A stretch of DNA of 36,159 bases from an uncultured Cellvibrionales bacterium (lineage in GTDB: Bacteria; Pseudomonadota; Gammaproteobacteria; Pseudomonadales; Porticoccaceae): the NCBI GenBank assembly GCA_913031145.1, contig CAJWCO010000025.1, forward strand, positions 1-36,159, in the 5' to 3' direction. The notes under the pieces were generated by a model, which saw only the letters and a list, made by a program, of their open reading frames with translations, ran no database searches and had not been told where the DNA came from. Shown here piece after piece: positions 25,683-34,482 of the stretch. The position numbers and the translations under genes are program-made. Every line of letters starts with the position of its first letter. Position 1 is the stretch's first letter.

Positions 25683-26416
25683 ATGATGGGTTAGACGCGC
25701 TGGTCACGGGAGCCGCCGGAGGTATTGGTGGTGCGGTGGTCAACGCACTTCTTTGCGATGCGAATATCCGCACTGTGGTCGCAGTGAGTCGCAGTGGTAG
25801 GCCCCCGCACGGAATTGCGTCATCAAGTAAGCTCGTATGGCTGTGTTGCGATTATTCCGAGGAGAGCATGCAATCAGTTGTTAATCAACTCGCTGTGAAG
25901 CAGTGTCAGTTCTCCCGAGTGGCGATATGCCATGGCGTTCTCCACGGAGATGCTTTTTGGCCAGAAAAGCGGCTGGAGGACTTAAATGCTGAGTCGTTAA
26001 ACACACTGTTCAGTGTCAACGCAGTAGTCCCCGTTCTGTGGTTGAAAGTCTTGCGAAGCTGTTTGAAAGGGGACGCAATTTGCAAGGTAGCTGTATTGTC
26101 TGCTCGGGTTGGCAGTATTTCCGACAATGAATTAGGGGGTTGGTATGCTTACCGAGCATCAAAGGCCGCGCTCAATATGTTGCTCAAGACGGCGGCCATA
26201 GAATATGCGCGGCGCATAAAGAATGTAAAGATTATTAGCTTTCATCCCGGAACAACGGATACGCCGTTGTCGAAGCCGTTTCAATCGTCGGTGCCGTCAA
26301 AAAAACTTTTTACAACAGATTTTGTGGCGAGCTGCTTACTGCGCGAAATGGACACGGCCGACGTTGACGGGCAGTTATCATTTTTAGATTGGGATGGCGC
26401 TCGTATAGAGTGGTGA
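25664..26416 (+). CDS. Short-chain dehydrogenase/reductase (CsgA-like)
   Basis: NAD(P)-dependent SDR of 250 aa. The cofactor motif TGAAGGIG is at 15-22, with catalytic Ser146 and the YRASK motif (Tyr163, Lys167). The sequence FHPGTTDTPLSKPFQ near the C-terminus and the shorter length are typical of C-factor/CsgA-like SDRs. The start at 25664 has a GAGG site; the later ATG 25679 would form an ATGA overlap with the DUF393 stop. Such SDRs are often found beside photolyase genes in marine gammaproteobacteria (recalled from memory). The substrate is unknown. Confidence 0.88.
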   Translation: MATETMNDGLDALVTGAAGGIGGAVVNALLCDANIRTVVAVSRSGRPPHGIASSSKLVWLCCDYSEESMQSVVNQLAVKQCQFSRVAICHGVLHGDAFWPEKRLEDLNAESLNTLFSVNAVVPVLWLKVLRSCLKGDAICKVAVLSARVGSISDNELGGWYAYRASKAALNMLLKTAAIEYARRIKNVKIISFHPGTTDTPLSKPFQSSVPSKKLFTTDFVASCLLREMDTADVDGQLSFLDWDGARIEW

Positions 26417-26768
26417 TCATTGTGCAGTTCATCACTTGTCGGGGGCCTCTAACTAATCGCTATGCTGGAGCATGCTTCGGGGTGCGTCATCCCTGTGGGT
26501 ACCCAGTTTAGCGGTACTCGCTGAGCAAAGGGCTACCAGCGCTGAGTGTTTTTATGTAGGCAAACTTCGCCCTTTAGTTGCACTCCAACAGCGCTTGCGT
26601 AACCCAGTGACGAGGTTGGATCGTTGCTGATTTCAAAGTGAATGAGCATCAACCCAGCTAGCGTTGTAATCCAGCATAGTATGGGTGCCGTATTTTCCTG
26701 TATCCCGAAACTTGATTGAGTTACCATCACTAACTCACGCCATCTATTGATTGGAAAAAAAGTTCACT
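26417..26768. other. Intergenic region before glyA
   Basis: About 350 bases without a convincing gene. A weak hairpin, GCGGTA (26511-26516) pairing with TACC(A)GC (26534-26540), is followed by five T (26549-26553) and may end the SDR operon. A perfect inverted repeat, GAGTTA-N7-TAACTC (26718-26736), lies 33 bases before the glyA start and could be a regulator site. Confidence 0.4.
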
Positions 26769-28028
26769 ATGTTCGAAAAAAATCACAGCCTTAAAGCGCT
26801 AGATCCAGAAGTTTTTGATGCTATAGCCAAAGAGAACCTCCGCCAAGAGCAACACATTGAGTTGATCGCCTCAGAAAATTACACAAGTCCGGCTGTTATG
26901 GCCGTGCAGGGCGGACAATTAACCAACAAATATGCCGAAGGCTATCCCCAAAAGCGATACTACGGAGGTTGTGAGTTTGTTGACGTCACTGAAGAATTGG
27001 CGATCGACAGAGCCAAGCGCTTGTTTGATGTTGCCTACGCTAACGTCCAACCGCATTCAGGGTCTCAGGCAAATAGTGCGGTCTTTCTGGCGCTATTAAG
27101 TGGTGGAGACACGATTTTGGGTATGAGTCTTGCCGACGGAGGCCATTTGACGCATGGCGCAAAGCCTAATTTTTCAGGCAAGCTGTACCACCCGATCCAA
27201 TATGGCCTCGATTCAGAGACGGGACTCATCGATTACCAGCAGGTTGAAGATCTTGCGCTAGCGCACCGACCTAAAATGATCATCGCAGGGTTTTCAGCGT
27301 ATTCTGGGGTCATGGACTGGGGCCGGTTTCGTGCTATAGCGGATCGAGTGGGCGCATATTTGTTGGTCGACATGGCTCATGTTGCGGGGCTGGTGGCGGC
27401 AGGCGTTTACCCTAGCCCGATACCCCACGCACATGTGGTGACGTCGACTACCCACAAAACTCTGCGTGGGCCGCGTGGCGGCATTATATTAACCAATCAC
27501 GAGGACATTGCGAAGAAATGTAACTCGGCTATTTTTCCGGGCATTCAAGGTGGGCCTCTATGCCATGTGATTGCTGCCAAGGCAGTGGCTTTCAAAGAGG
27601 CAGCTTGTGACGACTTTGTTGTGTATCAAAAGCAGGTGGTTGCGAATGCGAAGGCGATGGCGGCAACGTTTATGGAGCGCGGCATTCAAATTGTGTCTAA
27701 TGGGACCGAGAATCATTTGATGCTGGTAAGCTTGATAGGTAAGGAATACACCGGGAAGGATGCGGACGAAGCGCTGGGTAGAGCCTACATTACAGTGAAT
27801 AAAAATGCGGTGCCAAATGACCCAAGATCGCCTTTTGTTACCTCAGGTTTACGCGTGGGCACACCTGCAATTACGACGCGCGGTTTTGGCGAGGAACAGG
27901 TGGTACAACTGACGCATTGGATCTGCGACATTCTTGACAGTCTGGAACAAGAGACGTCAGAGCAGGTGATTAGCAACGTCAAGAGTAAGGTGTTAGATAT
28001 CTGCGCGCGTTTTCCTGTTTACGGTTAA
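26769..28028 (+). CDS. glyA: Serine hydroxymethyltransferase
   Basis: PLP enzyme that interconverts serine and glycine and feeds one-carbon units into tetrahydrofolate. From ATG 26769 it has 419 aa, the usual length; a TTG six codons upstream is less likely. Conserved segments: [63 protein letters not shown] and the PLP lysine in [14 protein letters not shown]. The only nearby ribosome-binding-site candidate is a weak GGAA. Standing before nrdR and the rib genes is common in gammaproteobacteria. Confidence 0.97.
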   Translation: MFEKNHSLKALDPEVFDAIAKENLRQEQHIELIASENYTSPAVMAVQGGQLTNKYAEGYPQKRYYGGCEFVDVTEELAIDRAKRLFDVAYANVQPHSGSQANSAVFLALLSGGDTILGMSLADGGHLTHGAKPNFSGKLYHPIQYGLDSETGLIDYQQVEDLALAHRPKMIIAGFSAYSGVMDWGRFRAIADRVGAYLLVDMAHVAGLVAAGVYPSPIPHAHVVTSTTHKTLRGPRGGIILTNHEDIAKKCNSAIFPGIQGGPLCHVIAAKAVAFKEAACDDFVVYQKQVVANAKAMAATFMERGIQIVSNGTENHLMLVSLIGKEYTGKDADEALGRAYITVNKNAVPNDPRSPFVTSGLRVGTPAITTRGFGEEQVVQLTHWICDILDSLEQETSEQVISNVKSKVLDICARFPVYG

Positions 28029-28507
28029 CAGGACCCAAGTATCACTGCACTCAGCGTAGAGGCACTCTGAGCGGAACGGGTTTTGAAGCGTCTGGCGCCA
28101 CTGCACTGTGAGTGGTAGCCGTCACGTTGTTAGTAAGGGAAGTTTCTGCATCGAGCTTGTGGTTACCGTGCACTATATCGGTCACGCGACATAGCACACG
28201 CGGCATAGTACCTTTGAAGGGGCCGTCTGGCATCAACGACCGCACGCGACATAGTACACGCGACCTGGCCTGTTTCGCTTGCTGAATTGCATGCCTCAAT
28301 CGAGTTTTGGGTCTGGTATCGTCAACCTTTTGCGCGGCACCGCGCAGCGAGCACATGTTTATTATAGGGCTAGGCCGGTGGCAGGCGTTACTAAGCGCCA
28401 GTAGCCCCACCTGAATGTCCGCAAATAGACCGAGGGCTTTGTGAATCATGATCTTGTGTTAGACTATTGCACCTGAAAAAACACAGTCAAACAGCGGGTG
28501 TGAGACT
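28029..28507. other. Intergenic region with short repeats between glyA and nrdR
   Basis: About 480 bases. A 132-codon minus-strand ORF (28449 to 28051) has no ribosome binding site and no recognisable family, and I do not call it a gene. The middle holds 14-bp-period repeats (28183-28211 and 28243-28263). The nrdR promoter should be in the last 60 bases. Confidence 0.5.
28183..28263. repeat. Period-14 tandem repeat pair
   Basis: CACGCGACATAGCA (28183-28196) is followed directly by CACGCGGCATAGTA (28197-28210). Exactly 60 bases after the first copy come CACGCGACATAGTA (28243-28256) and a partial CACGCGA (28257-28263). Confidence 0.8.
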
Positions 28508-28981
28508 ATGTACTGCCCATTTTGTAACGCCGATGATACCCGAGTGGTTGATTCACGACTGGTAGCTGACGGCACTCAAGTCCGCCGGCGTCGCGAATGT
28601 GTCGATTGTAGTGAACGGTTCACTACATATGAGTCCGCGGAACTGCTAATGCCTCGGGTGATCAAAAGCGATGGAAGGAGAGAAGGCTTTAACGAAGAAA
28701 AGTTGCGCGCGGGGCTGCAGAGAGCACTTGAAAAACGCCCTGTTCCTATTGAGAAAATAGAAAGTGCATTGGGTCAGATTAAGCATGTCTTGCAGGTAGC
28801 CGGAGAGCGAGAAGTGCCATCGCGCACAATTGGTGAAGCTGTCATGCAACAGTTACGTGAACTTGACGAAGTAGCATACGTGCGGTTTGCCTCGGTGTAT
28901 CGAAGCTTTCAAGATATTAGTGCGTTTCAAGATGAGCTGAATCGACTTAACTCGAAAAAGACTACGTCAGCTGATGTGTGA
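28508..28981 (+). CDS. nrdR: Transcriptional repressor NrdR
   Basis: Nucleotide-sensing repressor of ribonucleotide reductase genes, 157 aa. The N-terminal zinc ribbon has Cys3/Cys6 (CPFC) and Cys31/Cys34 (CVDC) with the conserved VDSR and RRRRECVDC, followed by an ATP-cone domain (about 49-139; [20 protein letters not shown]). The start ATG overlaps nothing upstream. The stop TGA overlaps the start of ribD as TGATG, so the two genes are coupled. Confidence 0.97.
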   Translation: MYCPFCNADDTRVVDSRLVADGTQVRRRRECVDCSERFTTYESAELLMPRVIKSDGRREGFNEEKLRAGLQRALEKRPVPIEKIESALGQIKHVLQVAGEREVPSRTIGEAVMQQLRELDEVAYVRFASVYRSFQDISAFQDELNRLNSKKTTSADV

Positions 28982-30111
28982 TGAGTAGTTTTGACCGTGA
29001 GATGATGTCACGCGCCTTACAGCTCGCCGCCAAGGGTCGTTTTACGAGCTCCCCAAACCCGACCGTTGGCTGTGTGATCACGATGGATGATGTTATCGTC
29101 AGCGAGGGGTTTACGTGTCCGGCGGGGGGGAATCATGGTGAGATCGAAGCTCTTCAAAGAGCCGGTGAGGTAGCCGGTGCTACGGTCTATGTGAGCTTGG
29201 AACCCTGCAGTCATCACGGCAAAACTGGCCCCTGTGCGGACGCCTTAATCGCCGCGGCGGTCGCGCGGGTAGTGGTGGCAGTTGAGGACCCCAATCCAGT
29301 TGTGGCAGGCGCCGGAATAAAGAAATTACGCGATAGCGGTGTCGAGGTGCAAGTAGGACTGTTGGAAGGCCAGGCACGCGTTGTTAACAAAGGTTTTTTT
29401 ATGCGGCACGAGCAGGGAAGGCCTTGGGTTACGGTGAAAATGGCGGCCAGTTTAGATGGCCGCACAGCCATGGCGAGTGGTCAGAGTCAGTGGATAACGG
29501 CCCCCGCTGCCCGCACCGATGTCCAAATCTTGCGCGCTGAGAGTTGCGCCGTTATCACCGGTATTGGGACACAGAAAATGGATGATCCGTCACTTACCGT
29601 GCGCATGTCCTACAGCGTGTTGGATCCGACTGTTGAAGATTGTAATCTGCAACTTAGGCAGCCACTGCGGGTTGTTGTTGACGCAAGGGCGGAGATGTCT
29701 TCGGAAGCGCGTATGCTACAACAACCGGGAAGTACGTTGGTTGCTGTGGCTGACGAAATGGTGCAACGAGAGCGCGCAAAGGGGCTTCAGTGTGCGGGTG
29801 CCGAGGTGCTATTTGTTCCCGCGGTAGACGGGCGTCTGAACTTACAATGTTTGCTTGAACGCTTGGCTGAACGAGGATGTAATCGAGTGATGGTTGAGGC
29901 GGGAGCGGGCTTAGCAGGGGCTTTTGTGGCTGAGGGCTTGTTTGATGAAGTGGTATGTTACTGGGCGCCGAAATTATTTGGTAGCGCCGCGCGTCCCATG
30001 TTCGAGCTGCCGATTGAAACTATCGACGCACATCTCGCGCTGTCTCTGATGGACGTGCGTCGAATTGGAGAAGATCTTCGGCTAACATTGCACCCCGACA
30101 AGGACTATTAA
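28981..30111 (+). CDS. ribD: Riboflavin biosynthesis bifunctional deaminase/reductase
   Basis: Two successive steps of riboflavin synthesis: deamination of the pyrimidine from GTP cyclohydrolase II, then reduction of its ribose. The 376-aa protein has an N-terminal deaminase domain with the zinc ligands His52 and Cys76/Cys85 and catalytic Glu54 (HGEIEAL; PCSHHGKTGPCADAL), and a C-terminal reductase domain from about 148 (VTVKMAASLDGRTA; MVEAGAGLAGAF). ATG 28981 overlaps the nrdR stop as TGATG; a GTG one codon earlier is an alternative. Confidence 0.97.
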   Translation: MSSFDREMMSRALQLAAKGRFTSSPNPTVGCVITMDDVIVSEGFTCPAGGNHGEIEALQRAGEVAGATVYVSLEPCSHHGKTGPCADALIAAAVARVVVAVEDPNPVVAGAGIKKLRDSGVEVQVGLLEGQARVVNKGFFMRHEQGRPWVTVKMAASLDGRTAMASGQSQWITAPAARTDVQILRAESCAVITGIGTQKMDDPSLTVRMSYSVLDPTVEDCNLQLRQPLRVVVDARAEMSSEARMLQQPGSTLVAVADEMVQRERAKGLQCAGAEVLFVPAVDGRLNLQCLLERLAERGCNRVMVEAGAGLAGAFVAEGLFDEVVCYWAPKLFGSAARPMFELPIETIDAHLALSLMDVRRIGEDLRLTLHPDKDY

Positions 30112-30175
30112 AGGGTTCGATGTTGCGGCAGATCTTCTGCAAGCAATGAACTCATCACACATCAAGGATTCGTAT

Positions 30176-30793
30176 ATGTTTACAGGCATTATTAGTGCGA
30201 TTGGCGTTATCGAAAAATTAGAGCCCTGCGGGGGTGACGTGCGGTTAACGATTACGAGTGATAATCTCGGTTTTTCGGATTTGGAGCTTGGCGACAGTGT
30301 TGCGTGTAACGGCGTTTGCCTAACCGTGGTTGATACGGTAAACGACAGTTTTTCTGCGGATGTGTCTTTGGAAACCCTGAGTTTGACGACCATAGGTACA
30401 TGGAATGCTGGGACACGTATCAATCTTGAAAAGGCGATGCAGGCAACAGACCGATTTGGTGGGCACATAGTTTCAGGGCATATCGATGGGATGGGCGAAG
30501 TCTTGGAACAACGCAGCGACGCGCGCTCTGAGTGGTTTATGCTAAGGGCGCCGGCAGAACTGGCAAAGTACATTGCTCACAAAGGTTCAATCACGGTAGA
30601 TGGCACGAGTTTGACGGTCAATCGGGTATCTGGCACGGACTTTGAGTTAAACATTATTCCGCAGACACTGTCACACACAGTAATTTCGGACTATAAACTA
30701 GGGATGCGCGTTAATTTAGAGGTCGACCTTGTGGCGCGTTACTTAGAGCGCCTGCTGATGGGCGACAAAGCGGCAGAGTGTTCGCCCGATTAG
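30176..30793 (+). CDS. ribE: Riboflavin synthase alpha chain
   Basis: Last step of riboflavin synthesis: two 6,7-dimethyl-8-ribityllumazine molecules dismutate to riboflavin. The 205 aa begin with the family start MFTGIISAIG; an AAGGA site lies just upstream, so ATG 30176 is preferred over an in-frame ATG ten codons earlier. The two repeated lumazine-binding barrels are visible, with VACNGVCLTVVD in the first and ITVDGTSLTVNRV in the second, and GHIVSGHIDG between them. No FMN riboswitch is visible upstream. Confidence 0.96.
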   Translation: MFTGIISAIGVIEKLEPCGGDVRLTITSDNLGFSDLELGDSVACNGVCLTVVDTVNDSFSADVSLETLSLTTIGTWNAGTRINLEKAMQATDRFGGHIVSGHIDGMGEVLEQRSDARSEWFMLRAPAELAKYIAHKGSITVDGTSLTVNRVSGTDFELNIIPQTLSHTVISDYKLGMRVNLEVDLVARYLERLLMGDKAAECSPD

Positions 30794-30844
30794 CTCGGTG
30801 CAACACGCTAGTCGGAGGCTGTTAATCGACGCGAAGTGAGAGCC

Positions 30845-31957
30845 ATGAAATTTAACTCAGTAACAGAGCTTATCGAGGACATTCGCCAAGGAAAGATGAT
30901 TATCTTGGTGGACGACGAAGACCGCGAAAATGAAGGTGATTTAATGATGGCTGCGCCTATGGTGCGTGCGCAGGATATCAATTTCATGGCCACGCACGCG
31001 CGTGGATTAATCTGCATGCCGTTAAGTGAGCAGCGTTGCAACCAGCTAGGTTTAGAAATGATGGTTGAAGACAACGGCGCCAGTCATGGAACGCCGTTTA
31101 CGCTATCAATCGAAGCGGCAACAGGCATTACCACCGGCATCTCTGCGGCGGACCGAGCTCGCACAGTGCAGGCGGCTGTCAGTAGCACAGCCCGCCCGCG
31201 TGACATTGTACAGCCCGGGCACGTGTTTCCATTGAAGGCCCAGCCAGGGGGGGTGCTAAGCAGAGCCGGCCATACTGAGGCGGGTTGCGATCTTGCGCGT
31301 TTGGCAGGTTTTGAGCCAGCGGCTGTTATCGTAGAGATAATGAATGATGACGGCACGATGGCGCGCCGTGATGATCTGGAACAATTCGCCATAAAACACG
31401 ATTTAAAAATAGGAACGATTGCCGATTTAATCCACTATCGTTTGGTGACAGAAAAGACCACCCGTTGTGTTAGCGAGCGGCTTGTGAATACCCAGTACGG
31501 TGAGTTTGTGCTCAAAACTTACTTAGATAACGCGCGCAATGAAAAGCATTTTGCATTGGTAATGGGTGATATTGAGGGCGCGCCGCCTCTGGTACGAGTG
31601 CATATCAATCGGTCAACGCGTGATATTTTCTGTTTGGAGGGCAAAGCGGGTTACAAGGCGTGGTCGTTCCAACGCGCAATGAAGAAAATCGGTGAAGAGG
31701 GGCGTGGTGTACTCGTTTTGCTTTATTATCCCGAATCCGCAGAGGACATTGACGCCAATATAGAGCGTATGCTTTCTCCCCCTGAGGCACAGGTACAGTC
31801 TGCAAACGAAGTGGTGTACTTAAAAATTGGTACGGGGTCGCAAATTCTTATGGATTTGGGTGTTCGGCAGATGCGATTGATGAGTGCGCCGTTCCGTTTT
31901 ACGGGTATTTCTGGCTTTGACTTAGAGGTGATTGACTATGTTGATTATGTCGATTGA
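30845..31957 (+). CDS. ribBX: DHBP synthase with a degenerate GTP cyclohydrolase II domain (RibBX type)
   Basis: Makes 3,4-dihydroxy-2-butanone 4-phosphate from ribulose 5-phosphate, the four-carbon precursor of riboflavin. 370 aa from ATG 30845 (GTG three codons upstream possible). The N-terminal DHBP synthase domain is intact: DDEDRENEGD at 23-32, HARGLICMP, HGTPFTLS and PGGVLSRAGHTEA. The C-terminal part (about 205-370) keeps the GTP cyclohydrolase II fold pattern but lacks the zinc-binding CxxGD...CxC set; the matching stretch reads HINRSTRDIFCLEG. It should therefore not make the pyrimidine precursor. Such RibBX variants have been described in Proteobacteria. A separate ribA is present downstream. 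Confidence 0.92.
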   Translation: MKFNSVTELIEDIRQGKMIILVDDEDRENEGDLMMAAPMVRAQDINFMATHARGLICMPLSEQRCNQLGLEMMVEDNGASHGTPFTLSIEAATGITTGISAADRARTVQAAVSSTARPRDIVQPGHVFPLKAQPGGVLSRAGHTEAGCDLARLAGFEPAAVIVEIMNDDGTMARRDDLEQFAIKHDLKIGTIADLIHYRLVTEKTTRCVSERLVNTQYGEFVLKTYLDNARNEKHFALVMGDIEGAPPLVRVHINRSTRDIFCLEGKAGYKAWSFQRAMKKIGEEGRGVLVLLYYPESAEDIDANIERMLSPPEAQVQSANEVVYLKIGTGSQILMDLGVRQMRLMSAPFRFTGISGFDLEVIDYVDYVD

Positions 31958-31968
31958 AGGCAAGCGTT

Positions 31969-32451
31969 ATGGGTGAGTATCGACCTAAAGATCAAAAATT
32001 TGACGTTGCGGATCTGCGTTTGGCAGTGATCGTTGCGCGTTGGAACTCACAGGTTACAGAAGGTTTGTTGCAGGGCGTTGTCCGCGTTTGCGAGCGGCAA
32101 GGCGCAGCGCCGGAGTGCTTAGATATATTTCGAGTCCCTGGGGCTTTCGAGTTGGCGCTGGCAAGCCAGCAGGCTGCGCGCAGTGGGCGCTTTGATGCAG
32201 TGATCGCTCTTGGATGTGTTATCCGAGGCGATACGCCTCATTTTGATTACGTGTGTGCTGAAACAACACGAGGTATTTCGCAAGTCGCTTTGGACGAATC
32301 ACTGCCTGTCGCGTTTGGCGTGTTGACGACCGATACACTTCAGCAAGCCATTGAGCGCTCAATAGACAACGCCGAGAATAAGGGCGAGGAAGCAACACTG
32401 GCTGTGTTAGAGACCCTTGAAACTCTTAAATCTATCTGGAATGTGACGTAG
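31969..32451 (+). CDS. ribH: 6,7-Dimethyl-8-ribityllumazine synthase
   Basis: Condenses the pyrimidine product with the RibB product to give lumazine, substrate of RibE. 160 aa from ATG 31969, which has a GAAGG site 8 bases upstream that overlaps the ribBX stop; a TTG five codons earlier is less likely. Conserved features: VARWNSQVTEGLLQG, VPGAFELALA, GCVIRGDTPHFDYV with the catalytic His, and FGVLTTDTLQQA. The usual GTKAGNKG loop is changed to NAENKG. The nusB start follows the stop codon without a gap. Confidence 0.96.
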   Translation: MGEYRPKDQKFDVADLRLAVIVARWNSQVTEGLLQGVVRVCERQGAAPECLDIFRVPGAFELALASQQAARSGRFDAVIALGCVIRGDTPHFDYVCAETTRGISQVALDESLPVAFGVLTTDTLQQAIERSIDNAENKGEEATLAVLETLETLKSIWNVT

Positions 32452-32895
32452 ATGTCAAAACTTCGAGAGCGTCAAAAAGCGCGCCGTATGCTGGTGCAGG
32501 CACTTTACTCCTGGGACATGGGCGGAGCCTCACCCTCTCAAGTTTTGGCGCAATTCACGGCTGACAATGACATGTCGAAAATCGACAGTGATTTTTTCTG
32601 TCGAGTATTGTTCGGGGTGGCGAGCGAGTTAGTGGCAGTAGACGGCGCTATTGAGCCGCATCTTAATCGAACCCACGAACAACTGGATCCCATTTCGCGT
32701 GCGGTTTTGCGGCTTGCAGCTTACGAAATGTTGTTCTGCGTTGATGTGCCATATCGGGTTGTGATCAACGAAGGGATTAATTTAGCAAAAACATTTGGAC
32801 CAGAAGACGCGTTCAAATTCATCAATGGCGTTCTCGATTGCGTCGCCGCCGAGCAACGTACTGTTGAGGTTGCCGGTAGGCAACGCAGTGTCTAG
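32452..32895 (+). CDS. nusB: Transcription antitermination protein NusB
   Basis: RNA-binding partner of NusE (ribosomal protein S10) in rRNA antitermination. 147 aa with the typical start REKQKARRMLVQALYSWD-like sequence (RERQKARRMLVQALYSWD) and the C-terminal PYRVVINEGINLAKTFG. ATG directly after the ribH stop codon (TAGATG), so it is translationally coupled. The last codons overlap the start of thiL. Confidence 0.95.
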   Translation: MSKLRERQKARRMLVQALYSWDMGGASPSQVLAQFTADNDMSKIDSDFFCRVLFGVASELVAVDGAIEPHLNRTHEQLDPISRAVLRLAAYEMLFCVDVPYRVVINEGINLAKTFGPEDAFKFINGVLDCVAAEQRTVEVAGRQRSV

Positions 32896-33889
32896 TTGTG
32901 TCGACAAAGCGTCTCACCGGCTCGATGAGTTCGCGCTGATAGAGCGATATTTCAAAGATTTGACCCCTCAAGCAGGCGTGTGTTTGGGGATTGGTGATGA
33001 TGCAGCGATAGTTGAGTGCTCCGCGGATTCGCAGCTCGTTATAGCCACCGACACCTTGCTTGAATCCGTACATTTCCCCGCCGATACAAACGCTTATGAC
33101 ATTGGACGCCGTGCCCTGTGTGTTAATCTAAGCGATCTTGCCGCCATGGGAGCAAAACCGCGTTGGTTTACCCTGGCGTTGAGTCTCCCCTCGCGCTTGG
33201 CCACGGAGGCTTGGTTTGACAGTTTGAGTCGTGGGTTGGCAGACATTGCCGCTTCTGCGGGTTGTGCGCTAGTGGGCGGCGACACTACGCGCGGACCACT
33301 GAGCGTGACGTTAACCCTTTTGGGTGAAGTACCCGTGGCACAAGCCTTGCGACGCGACGGCGCCATGGCGGGAGATCATATCTATGTTACGGGAACGTTA
33401 GGGGATGGCGCGGCGGCTCTTCATGTGTTGAAAAATGAGCCAAAGAGAACGCAGCAGAGCCGACTCCTAGAGCATTTTTATGCGCCTAAGCCGCGCGTGA
33501 GCGAAGGGATTCAATTACGAGGTATCGCCAGTGCCTGTATCGACATATCGGACGGTTTATTAGCCGATTTGGCACATATCTGTAAGCTGAGCCGCGTTGG
33601 CGCAGAAATTCAACGCGCGCAGTTGCCCGTGCATCCCGAGTTGCGGCGGGATTTTTTGCAACAGCATCAACACTGGGCTTTATATGGCGGCGATGACTAT
33701 CAGTTGTGTTTTACAGTGCCCCCCGACCGGCAACCGCACGTTGAGAAATTGATTAGCGCACAGCGGTTGCAGGCCACTGCGATTGGTACTATCACCGCGT
33801 CAAAGGGTATGGATTTGCTGGATATAGATGGAGGCTGCGAGCCTATTGGTATGGCGGAGCACACGTTGGGATATAACCATTTTGAGTAA
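32888..33889 (+). CDS. thiL: Thiamine-monophosphate kinase
   Basis: Phosphorylates thiamine monophosphate to thiamine diphosphate. I choose GTG 32888, which overlaps nusB by 8 bp and has a GGTAGG site 7 bases before it; a longer upstream frame lies inside nusB. This gives 333 aa, normal for ThiL. Motifs: LIERYF, GIGDDAA at 34-40, DTLLESVHFP near 55-64, NLSDLAAMGA and GGDTTRGPLSVT, the magnesium and ATP sites. The final codons overlap the start of pgpA. Confidence 0.95.
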   Translation: MSSCVDKASHRLDEFALIERYFKDLTPQAGVCLGIGDDAAIVECSADSQLVIATDTLLESVHFPADTNAYDIGRRALCVNLSDLAAMGAKPRWFTLALSLPSRLATEAWFDSLSRGLADIAASAGCALVGGDTTRGPLSVTLTLLGEVPVAQALRRDGAMAGDHIYVTGTLGDGAAALHVLKNEPKRTQQSRLLEHFYAPKPRVSEGIQLRGIASACIDISDGLLADLAHICKLSRVGAEIQRAQLPVHPELRRDFLQQHQHWALYGGDDYQLCFTVPPDRQPHVEKLISAQRLQATAIGTITASKGMDLLDIDGGCEPIGMAEHTLGYNHFE

Positions 33890-34364
33890 TCCGAGTTTTT
33901 CGCAATTGCTGGGCTCGCCCGTATTATTTCTAGCGTTTGGCTTGGGAAGCGGTCTCGCACCGCGAGCTCCTGGAACGGTAGGCACGTTGGTTGCGGTGCC
34001 CATCTGGTACGTGGCGAGTCATTTGCCCTTTATCACATACCTCTGTCTACTGTATGCGGCTGTCGTGGTAGGCACTTATATTTGCGGTCGTGCGTCGGCG
34101 CAACTCGGGGTCCACGACCACAGTGGAATTGTCTGGGACGAGTGGGTGGGTTTTTGGATCGCTATGGCCGCCGTAACACCCAGCTGGTTATCACTATTGC
34201 TCGGTTTTTCTTTGTTCCGAATTTTCGATATTCTTAAGCCATGGCCTATCAGTTGGATCGATAAAAATATTGATGGCGGTATTGGCATTATGCTCGATGA
34301 TATTTTGGCAGGCCTTGTGACTGCGGCGCTATTGGCCATTCTTAAGAGTTATGGACTGTTGTGA
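33882..34364 (+). CDS. pgpA: Phosphatidylglycerophosphatase A
   Basis: Inner membrane phosphatase that completes phosphatidylglycerol synthesis. About 160 aa with three or four membrane helices. Conserved: GSGLAPRAPGTVGTLVAVP near the N-terminus, DHSGIVWDEWVGFW (usual DxGxIVWDE active-site motif) and FRIFDILKPWPI. The start is uncertain: the frame is open further up, but only TTG 33882 (8 bp inside thiL) fits the family start, with GGGA upstream. Confidence 0.93.
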   Translation: MSNPSFSQLLGSPVLFLAFGLGSGLAPRAPGTVGTLVAVPIWYVASHLPFITYLCLLYAAVVVGTYICGRASAQLGVHDHSGIVWDEWVGFWIAMAAVTPSWLSLLLGFSLFRIFDILKPWPISWIDKNIDGGIGIMLDDILAGLVTAALLAILKSYGLL

Positions 34365-34482
34365 TTTTAGACGCGTTGGTTGCCCTCTGAAGTCAGTTGA
34401 ACAGAAGCGAATGTTATCGCAGTTTGGAAAAGATACAATGTGTTTCTGCGGTGTTTGATGGACCTTTTTTGGGAGTAACTTT

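Noticed and set aside
26533-26730. 65-codon minus-strand ORF before glyA
   Set aside because: Poor start context, no known family, and it overlaps the likely glyA promoter region.
28169-28184. NrdR-box-like CACTATAT near nrdR
   Set aside because: Only one half-site matches, no second box lies about three helical turns away, and it is more than 300 bases from the nrdR start.
28051-28449. 132-codon minus-strand ORF between glyA and nrdR
   Set aside because: No ribosome binding site, no recognisable domain, and its repeated VLCRV segments come from the DNA repeats.
30112-30175. FMN riboswitch before ribE or ribBX
   Set aside because: The conserved RFN core sequence is not seen here or in the gaps before ribD, ribBX or ribA.
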